Source of the DNA: DASYCK01 sp036500205
GTDB taxonomy: Bacteria > Myxococcota_A > Polyangia > Fen-1088
NCBI GenBank assembly: GCA_036500205.1
Contig: DASYCK010000304.1
Location: 1-11,270, forward strand
Length of the DNA stretch: 11,270 nt
Reading direction: 5' to 3'
Part shown: piece by piece, positions 6,622 to 11,270 of the stretch
Layout of the letters: each line of letters begins with the position of its first letter
Numbering within the stretch: position 1 is the stretch's first letter
Notes under the pieces: model-generated
Database searches by the model: none
What the model was told of the DNA's origin: nothing
Seen by the model: the letters and a program-made list of their open reading frames with translations, nothing else
Made by a program: the position numbers and the translations under genes

Positions 6622-7491
6622 ATGACGTTCGTCGATCCCATCTCGAAGACGGCGCGGCTGACGGCGGCGGCACGGGCGCGCGAGACGGAGCGCCCCGATC
6701 GTCTGTTCGAGGATCCCTGGGCGAAGGCGCTGGCCGGACCCGAAGGTTTCGCGCTGCTGCGGCGGTGGGAGGAGAGCGCGCAGGCCCCCGGCGCGACCTC
6801 GGCGCCCGAGAATCCCTACATCGCCATGCGCACGCGGTATTTCGATGACTTCTTGGGCGAGGCGGTGGCAGTGCCGGAAGCGGGGCAGCCGATTCGACAG
6901 GTGGTGATCGTGGCGGCCGGCCTGGATACGCGGGCCTTCCGGTTGCCGTGGCTGCCCGCGACCCGCCTGTTCGAGCTCGACCATCCGGACGTGCTCGCCG
7001 CCAAGGACCGGCTGCTCGAGGCCGCGGGCGCCGTCGCGCTGTGCGAGCGGACGGTGGTGCCGGCCGATCTGACGGTCCCGTGGGCCGACACGCTGGTGGC
7101 CCACGGCTTTGACGCGCGCGTCCCGGCGGTCTGGTTGATCGAGGGGCTGTTCCCGTACCTCGACGAAGCGGGGGCGCGCGCCCTGCTGGCCGAGGGGGCG
7201 CCGCTCGCGGCGCCGGGCTCCCGTCTCGCCGCCGATTTCGTCGGGAAGTCGCTCCTCGAATCTCCGTTCGCCCGTCCGGTCCTGGCGCTGCTGGAGCGGG
7301 AGAACGTGCCGTGGCGGTTCGGCACGGACGAGCCCGAGGCGCTGCTGGCGGACTTCGGTTGGGCCGCCACCGCGCTGCGACCGGGCGACCCGGGAATGAA
7401 CTTTGGACGCTGGCCGTTTCCCACGCTGCCGCGGGGGACGCCGGGCATTCCCAGCTCGTTCCTCGTCACCGCCACGCGGGCGGCACCTTGA
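6622..7491 (+). CDS. SAM-dependent methyltransferase, TIGR00027 / leucine carboxyl methyltransferase-like family
   Basis: The 289-residue protein transfers a methyl group from S-adenosylmethionine to an unknown, probably small-molecule or carboxyl/hydroxyl, acceptor. The N-terminal ARARETERPDRLFEDPWAKALAG (about 17-39) is the hallmark opening of the TIGR00027 group. Motif I VVIVAAGLDTRAFRL (94-108) is the SAM-binding loop. FELDHPDVLAAK (about 117-128) supplies the acidic residue for the ribose. PADL (147-150) and EGLFPYL (174-180) are the following family motifs. The length agrees with the family (about 260-310). The ATG at 6622 has only a poor ribosome binding site (AGCGGA just upstream). 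It is 52 bases after the MORN-protein gene with a T6 run between, so it may be transcribed separately. No biosynthetic cluster is visible that would reveal the substrate. Confidence 0.9.
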   Translation: MTFVDPISKTARLTAAARARETERPDRLFEDPWAKALAGPEGFALLRRWEESAQAPGATSAPENPYIAMRTRYFDDFLGEAVAVPEAGQPIRQVVIVAAGLDTRAFRLPWLPATRLFELDHPDVLAAKDRLLEAAGAVALCERTVVPADLTVPWADTLVAHGFDARVPAVWLIEGLFPYLDEAGARALLAEGAPLAAPGSRLAADFVGKSLLESPFARPVLALLERENVPWRFGTDEPEALLADFGWAATALRPGDPGMNFGRWPFPTLPRGTPGIPSSFLVTATRAAP

Positions 7492-7517
7492 CGGGACCGA
7501 TTCGCTGGTCACAGAAT
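7488..7517 (+). promoter_or_regulatory. Sigma70-type promoter candidate for the cysteine-rich lipoprotein gene
   Basis: TTGACG (7488-7493, five of six consensus bases) and CAGAAT (7512-7517, four of six) are separated by 18 bases. The -35 box overlaps the stop codon of the methyltransferase gene. Transcription would begin near 7525, giving a leader of about 45 bases before the GTG at 7570. This is the best housekeeping-type promoter I can see in the window. Confidence 0.4.
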
Positions 7518-7569
7518 CACGATCATTCCACCTCGCGACAGATCGGGTGAAGACCTCGCCGTAACACGT

Positions 7570-7983
7570 GTGCACGGAGGGCGCTTGCTCGCGTTCGCCC
7601 TGGTGGTCGTCTCGAACGTCTTCTGCCTTGCCTGCGGCAGCTCGTCGGGGACGCCCGGCGGCGGTGGCGGTGCGACGGGAACCACGTCGACCGGCGGTCT
7701 GCATGGCTGCACGAACATTCAAGGATCGTGCACCTCCAATGGGGGGCTGAGCTGCGAGGAGTGGGCCGGCTACGACGCCGCCTCGGTGGCCAACTTCATG
7801 AGCGGTTGCAACCACCCCAACCAGGTCTTGTCGGCCGGCCCGTGTGATACGACCGCCACGGTGGGAGGTTGCGGGGTCGCCACCGGCGCCGTTTGCGGCG
7901 TCATCTGGAGCTTCGCGCCGGTGACTGCCTCCGAGGTCCAGACCGATTGCAACGGCCAGTACCAGACGTTCGTCACGCCCTGA
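7570..7983 (+). CDS. Small cysteine-rich putative lipoprotein
   Basis: The 137-residue protein has a short N-terminus with Arg5, a hydrophobic segment (about 6-20) and FCLAC ending at Cys22. This is a lipobox with Cys in place of the usual Leu/Val/Ile at -3. A Gly/Ser/Thr-rich linker (about 23-45) follows. The mature domain (about 46-137) has eight cysteines (about 47, 54, 62, 80, 92, 101, 109, 127), an even number that would suit four disulfides outside the cytoplasm. The pattern C-x-E-W...C...GPC...GGC...W-x-F-x-P...DC resembles a small Cys-rich domain common in secreted proteins of myxobacteria and related predatory bacteria, whose function is unknown. The GTG start is chosen because it keeps the basic residue. 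A TTG at 7585 lies only four bases after GGAGG (7576-7580) and is a weaker alternative. The kinase-like gene begins 21 bases after the stop, so the two may be co-transcribed. Confidence 0.78.
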   Translation: MHGGRLLAFALVVVSNVFCLACGSSSGTPGGGGGATGTTSTGGLHGCTNIQGSCTSNGGLSCEEWAGYDAASVANFMSGCNHPNQVLSAGPCDTTATVGGCGVATGAVCGVIWSFAPVTASEVQTDCNGQYQTFVTP

Positions 7984-8004
7984 GCAGGACCGGTGAGACC
8001 ACCG

Positions 8005-9234
8005 ATGTCCGCCCCCAAGCCACCCCCCAAGCCGCCCGCTGAACCGGGCGCCGGCCGCCTCGCCAGCCCCGAGCTGGAGATCAAGGACGCGCCGCTGATC
8101 TTCGGGCAGGTGTGGAACCGTCTCATCCACGAGATCGGTCTCGAGAACATGGTCTTCCCCAAGGAGATCATGTGGCTGGGGGGCGCCCCCGGCTCGGGGA
8201 AGGGGACCAACACGCCGTTCATCCTGCGTGAGCGCGGCTTCACGGCGCCGCCCATCGTGATGAGCGATCTGCTGGATGCTCCCGAGATGCGCGTCCTCAA
8301 GGATCGCGGGCAGTTCGTGGGGGATCGCGAGGTGCTCGAGGTCCTGCTGCGCAAGCTGCTCGATCCCGTTTACCAGACCGGCGTCGTGGTGGACGGCTTC
8401 CCCCGAACCAAGGTGCAGGCCGAGGCGGTCAAGCTGTTGCATGACCGCATCATGCAGCTGCGCGCGCTGTACTGGGGAACGCCGACCGGCAAGCGGTTTC
8501 GCCGCCCCATCTTCCGCATCACCGTGCTGTTCGTCGGTGAGCAGACGTCCCTGGAGCGGCAGCTGAGCCGGGGGCGCGAGATCAGCGCCCACAACGAACG
8601 CGTGCGGCGCACCGGGGTCGGCGAGTTGCTCGACCTGCGCCCCACCGATGTCGACGAGACGCTGGCCCGCAATCGTTACCGGACCTTCAAGGAGCAGACG
8701 TACGAGGCCCTCACCAGCCTGCGCCGGAACTTTCACTATCACTTCGTCAACGCCGATGCCCCGCTCGCAGAAGTCGAGAAGAGCATCAACGCCGAGTTCC
8801 AGTACCAGAGCTCGCTCGAGCTGGGGCACGCCATTCATGACATCATTCATCACATTCCCGTCGCGTCCGACGTGACCCTGTATGCCCGCCAGGAGCTGGT
8901 GCGCCGCCTCGACAGTTACGAGCACGCCGCCGCTCCGCTGTTCAAGGAGGTGGCCGTGTTCATCGAGACGCGGATGGTCCCGGTCATCGTGCGGCACGCC
9001 CTGGCGGGCCAGTGCCTGGTGAAGACCGACAGCCCCCTGTTCGGGAATCCCACCGCGGTCGACATGGTGCTGGATACCCTGGCCGAGCGCGGCTACCACG
9101 TCGTCTACGAGGAGCAGCGCCTCCCCGTTCCCCGCTCGTTCGATGTCCAGACCGGCCAGATCACCTGCGAGGACAGGTCGCTTCACAGCTTCGAGATCCG
9201 GTTTCACCCGCCGGAGATCAGACGGGGGCACTAG
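8005..9234 (+). CDS. Adenylate-kinase-like nucleoside monophosphate kinase with extra C-terminal domain
   Basis: This probably transfers phosphate from ATP to a nucleoside monophosphate, although the substrate is unproven. In the 409-residue form, a P-loop GGAPGSGKGT lies at 59-68. FVGDREVLEVLLRKLL (about 104-119) matches the NMP-binding helix region, and VVDGFPRT (128-135) is the adenylate kinase signature. R-G-R-E-I-S...RPTDVDETLARNRYRTFKEQT (about 189-232) corresponds to the arginine-rich lid and the following R-x2-D...R-x3-Y helix. Normal adenylate kinases end near 190-220 residues. Here about 140 further residues (about 265-409) follow, including the His-rich HAIHDIIHHIPV, and I do not recognise them. 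The N-terminus is a Pro-rich tail with an extra segment of about 35 residues before the kinase core. ATG 8005 is preferred because GGTGAG (7992-7997) lies 7 bases upstream. GTG 7993 would add four residues. Confidence 0.88.
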   Translation: MSAPKPPPKPPAEPGAGRLASPELEIKDAPLIFGQVWNRLIHEIGLENMVFPKEIMWLGGAPGSGKGTNTPFILRERGFTAPPIVMSDLLDAPEMRVLKDRGQFVGDREVLEVLLRKLLDPVYQTGVVVDGFPRTKVQAEAVKLLHDRIMQLRALYWGTPTGKRFRRPIFRITVLFVGEQTSLERQLSRGREISAHNERVRRTGVGELLDLRPTDVDETLARNRYRTFKEQTYEALTSLRRNFHYHFVNADAPLAEVEKSINAEFQYQSSLELGHAIHDIIHHIPVASDVTLYARQELVRRLDSYEHAAAPLFKEVAVFIETRMVPVIVRHALAGQCLVKTDSPLFGNPTAVDMVLDTLAERGYHVVYEEQRLPVPRSFDVQTGQITCEDRSLHSFEIRFHPPEIRRGH

Positions 9235-9261
9235 AGGCCGGCAAAGATTCCGTCCGGCGAG

Positions 9262-9289
9262 GTAGATTTCGGGGCCCCTCGAACGTCGT
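9262..9289 (+). promoter_or_regulatory. Predicted ECF-sigma promoter of the DGPF/sigma-factor operon (copy 1)
   Basis: GTAGATT (9262-9268), nine unconserved bases, CTCGA (9278-9282), A, then CGTCGT (9284-9289). The same element with identical spacing recurs at 11223-11250. GTAGATT would be the -35 region and CGTC the -10, 15 bases apart, with transcription starting near 9294, just before the ribosome binding site. A CGTC-type -10 is typical of ECF sigma factors and agrees with what I recall for the ECF42 group (C-G-A/T-C). The reported ECF42 -35 (TGTCGA, from actinobacteria, recalled and unchecked) is not present here. It begins 27 bases after the kinase-like gene. Confidence 0.6.
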
Positions 9290-9295
9290 AGTGTC

Positions 9296-9304
9296 AGGAG
9301 GGGG
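9296..9304 (+). promoter_or_regulatory. Strong ribosome binding site of the DGPF gene
   Basis: AGGAGGGGG ends 7 bases before the ATG at 9312. It settles the start, since the same frame stays open well upstream (to 9012) over the end of the kinase-like gene. Confidence 0.8.
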
Positions 9305-9311
9305 AACCGCG

Positions 9312-10019
9312 ATGCCCGAGTTCATGGTCATGATCCTGGAGAACGAGGCCGAGGAGGCCCAGCTCGCGCCGGCCCAGACCAAGGTCCTGGTGGAGGGGCA
9401 TTCCGCCTACCAGCGGATGCTACGGGCCGCCTCGGCCTACCTCGACGGCGAGCGTCTACGTCCGTCGGCGGAGGGGAGGCGGGTCAGCGCCCTCGACGGG
9501 GCGCCCCGGGTGGAGGCTGGCCCATTCGGAGAGACCGCGCTGGGGGGCTATTACCTCTTGCAGGCGGACAGCCTGGACGGAGCGGTCGCGCTCGCCGCGC
9601 AGTGCCCGAGGTCGCCGGGAACCTCGCTCGACGTGCGGCCGGTCATGAAGGGGAAGCTCAGGCCCGAGAAGGCCAGCCAGCAGGGGCGGGTGTTCGCCTT
9701 CGCCGTTCTGGGAAGCGCCGCGAGCGAGCAGGACTGGATCGCGGTCATGGATCGTATCGACGCCACCACGCAGAACAACTTTCCCGCCGACCGCATGCTG
9801 GGGGGCGTGCGCCTGCACGCGCCCGGACAGGGCCGTCTGGTGACCTCGATCGGAGGCCAGCGCGCGGTCTTCGACGGCCCGTTTCTCGAGAGCAAGGAGG
9901 TCATCGGCGGGTTGATGTTCATGCGCATGGCCACCGTGGAAGAGGCGGTCGGCTGGGCGACGCAGAGTGAGTTCGTGAAGTACGGCGCGGTCGAGATCCG
10001 GGAGTTGTGGAGGAGCTGA
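9312..10019 (+). CDS. Two-domain YCII/DGPF-family protein, partner of an ECF42 sigma factor
   Basis: The 235-residue protein is a fusion of two YCII-related (DGPF) domains, each about 110 residues. Single-domain relatives of about 110-150 residues are the classic neighbours and targets of ECF42 sigma factors. The second copy (about 126-234) carries the intact signature DGPFLESKEVIGGLMFM (DGPF at 188-191). The first copy (about 1-115) has AGPFGETALGGYYLL (AGPF at 69-72), so the Asp is replaced, while His30 (GHSAYQRML) is kept. YCII-like domains have a ferredoxin-like fold, and some have hydrolase- or dehalogenase-like activity; the role of DGPF proteins is unproven. The start is fixed by the strong ribosome binding site at 9296-9304. 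The stop overlaps the sigma-factor start by 13 bases, implying translational coupling. Transcription probably starts at the element at 9262-9289. Confidence 0.9.
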   Translation: MPEFMVMILENEAEEAQLAPAQTKVLVEGHSAYQRMLRAASAYLDGERLRPSAEGRRVSALDGAPRVEAGPFGETALGGYYLLQADSLDGAVALAAQCPRSPGTSLDVRPVMKGKLRPEKASQQGRVFAFAVLGSAASEQDWIAVMDRIDATTQNNFPADRMLGGVRLHAPGQGRLVTSIGGQRAVFDGPFLESKEVIGGLMFMRMATVEEAVGWATQSEFVKYGAVEIRELWRS

Positions 10020-11215
10020 GCCGAACGCTCGACGAGGTCTTCCGACGCGAGAAGGGGCGCGTCGTCGGAGGATTGGTCCGTCTCCTCGGCGGCATCGACG
10101 CCGCCGAGGAGGCCTTTCAAGACGCCGTCCTGGCGGCGCTGGCGCGCTGGCCGAGCGATGGCACCCCCGATAACCCGGCCGCCTGGTTGACGTCGACGGC
10201 CCGAAATCACGCGCGGGACGCCGAGCGCCACCGCCGGGTCGTGGAGAAGAAGGCCCCGCTGCTGGTGGAGGACGACCTCATGGCCGAGCAGACGATCGAG
10301 TCGATCAGCGACGACGAGCTCCGGCTGATCTTCACCTGCTGTCATCCCGCGCTGACCCTGGAGACCCAGGTCGCGCTGACGTTGAAGGTGGTGGCCGGCT
10401 TCACCACCGAAGAGATCGCGCGCGCGTTCTTGTCACCGGAGAAGACCGTGGCGCAGCGGATCACTCGCGCCAAACGGGCCATCGAGGACAAGCAACTGGC
10501 CTACGAGGTACCGGAGCGCGCCGACCTGCCGGAGCGCCTGGCTGCCGTGCTGGCGGTCATCTACCTCGTCTTCAACGAGGGGCACACGACGCGGCAGGGC
10601 GCGCTCATGCGGCTCGACCTGCAGAAGGAGGCCTTGCGCCTCGCCTGTTCGGTCTGCAACCTGCTACCGGACGAGCCAGAGGCCTTCGGTCTGTTCGCGC
10701 TGATAACGCTCTCGTTCGCCCGCTCCGCGACCCGCACGGACGAGCGCGGGGAGCTGCTGCTGCTGTCGCAGCAAGATCGCGCGCGGTGGGATCGGCCGAT
10801 GATCAAGGAAGGGCTGATGGCGCTCGAACGCGCCCGCCGGCTCGACGGCCGGGACAGCTACGTTCTGCAGGCAGAGATCGCCGCCTGTCACGTCACGGCG
10901 CCGGCCTGGGAGAGCACCGACTGGGGCCCCATCCTGCGCTGTTACGACGCGCTGCTGGCCCTCGCTCCCTCACCGGTGGTGGCGCTCAACAGGGCCGTCG
11001 CGCTGTGCATGCACAGCGGTCCGGCCGCGGCGCTGGCGGCGCTCGCCGAGCTGGAGCCGCCGCTCGCCCGCTATCACCTCTTCTACGCCATGCGCGCCGA
11101 CTTCCGCCGCCGGCTGGGGGAGGATCCCCGAGACGACTACCAGCGCGCGCTCGAGCTGGCCAGCAACGAGAGCGAGCGGAGCTTCCTGCGCCGGCAGATC
11201 GACGAAATCGAATGA
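10007..11215 (+). CDS. ECF42-type RNA polymerase sigma factor with C-terminal DUF6596/TPR extension
   Basis: The 402-residue protein directs RNA polymerase to specific promoters. The sigma2 region spans about 10-75 and includes AAEEAFQDAVLAALARWP and PDNPAAWLTSTARNHARD. The sigma4 helix-turn-helix lies at about 125-160 (TTEEIARAFLSPEKTVAQRI). The signature VIYLVFNEGH (about 184-193) marks the DUF6596 region, and residues of about 270-395 are helical and TPR-like (ALNRAVALCMHSGPAAALAALAEL). This order and length (about 400) are those of the ECF42 group, in which the extension is thought to replace a separate anti-sigma factor; none is encoded here. The GTG start at 10007 lies inside the end of the DGPF gene, with GGGAG only two bases before it, so expression probably depends on coupling. 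The gene ends 7 bases before the second copy of the putative promoter. Confidence 0.95.
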   Translation: MEELSRTLDEVFRREKGRVVGGLVRLLGGIDAAEEAFQDAVLAALARWPSDGTPDNPAAWLTSTARNHARDAERHRRVVEKKAPLLVEDDLMAEQTIESISDDELRLIFTCCHPALTLETQVALTLKVVAGFTTEEIARAFLSPEKTVAQRITRAKRAIEDKQLAYEVPERADLPERLAAVLAVIYLVFNEGHTTRQGALMRLDLQKEALRLACSVCNLLPDEPEAFGLFALITLSFARSATRTDERGELLLLSQQDRARWDRPMIKEGLMALERARRLDGRDSYVLQAEIAACHVTAPAWESTDWGPILRCYDALLALAPSPVVALNRAVALCMHSGPAAALAALAELEPPLARYHLFYAMRADFRRRLGEDPRDDYQRALELASNESERSFLRRQIDEIE

Positions 11216-11222
11216 ACGCCGC

Positions 11223-11250
11223 GTAGATTCGCGCCCGGCTCGATCGTCGT
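11223..11250 (+). promoter_or_regulatory. Predicted ECF-sigma promoter, copy 2, reading out of the window
   Basis: GTAGATT (11223-11229), nine bases, CTCGA (11239-11243), T, CGTCGT (11245-11250). All 18 defined positions and the spacing match the copy at 9262-9289, while the nine-base spacer differs. It starts 7 bases after the sigma-factor stop and points right, so the next gene beyond the edge is the likely target. TGTCGA at 11250-11255 alternatively resembles the ECF42 -35 box recalled from actinobacteria; its -10 would lie outside the window. Confidence 0.55.
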
Positions 11251-11270
11251 GTCGATGGAAGCACGAACCG

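Noticed and set aside
6613..9231. 872-codon open frame on the minus strand
   Set aside because: It runs antisense through three well-supported plus-strand genes and across their intergenic gaps. No recognisable domain appears, and the His/Asp/Gln/Arg-rich composition is what an antisense frame of GC-rich genes gives.
9237..9258. GCCGG/CCGGC hairpin after the kinase-like gene as a terminator
   Set aside because: It is a five-base stem with a 12-base loop and no T-tract. This is too weak, and such pairings are common at this GC content.
9012..9311. Upstream extension of the DGPF gene by 100 codons
   Set aside because: The extension overlaps the end of the kinase-like gene out of frame and contains the predicted promoter. 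The ATG at 9312 has an excellent ribosome binding site and begins the conserved domain.
1..11270. A defence island, mobile element or biosynthetic cluster
   Set aside because: There is no transposase, integrase, nuclease, NRPS/PKS or terminal repeat. The genes look like ordinary chromosomal accessory genes with uniform codon use.

Overview
This is a gene-dense, GC-rich stretch. Almost every codon in the real genes ends in G or C, and there are no insertion sequences, tRNA/rRNA genes or CRISPR arrays. Two short lipoproteins with Gly/Ser/Thr linkers after the lipobox, an ECF sigma factor with a long C-terminal extension, and several large orphan proteins together suggest a soil-type member of the Myxococcota (Polyangia-like). 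That assignment is inference from style and composition, not from a marker gene. No gene-free stretch exceeds about 135 bases.

Left part (1-3785): a UDP-sugar pyrophosphorylase-family nucleotidyltransferase is cut by the left window edge. It is followed by an uncharacterised protein with a conserved N-terminal region and a long charged coiled-coil tail. Convergent to these lies a FliB-type (flagellin lysine N-methylase-like) Fe-S cysteine-cluster protein on the minus strand. The two convergent genes are 9 bases apart, and a small inverted repeat covers both stop codons.

Middle part (3786-9234, all plus strand): a lipoprotein, a 691-residue protein with MORN-like repeats and a TPR-like helical region, a TIGR00027-type SAM-dependent methyltransferase, a small cysteine-rich lipoprotein, and an adenylate-kinase-like P-loop protein with an extra C-terminal domain. 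These look like separate accessory functions rather than one pathway. The gaps of 50-130 bases contain a few candidate promoters and one weak terminator.

Right part (9235-11270): a clear regulatory module. A protein made of two fused YCII/DGPF domains overlaps by 13 bases with an ECF42-type sigma factor that has sigma2, sigma4, DUF6596 and TPR-like regions. No anti-sigma gene is visible. The most notable observation is a spaced element, GTAGATT-N9-CTCGA(A/T)CGTCGT. It occurs immediately upstream of the DGPF gene (9262-9289) and again, with identical spacing, just after the sigma-factor gene (11223-11250). It reads as the sigma factor's own promoter, implying autoregulation and at least one further target gene starting just beyond the right edge.
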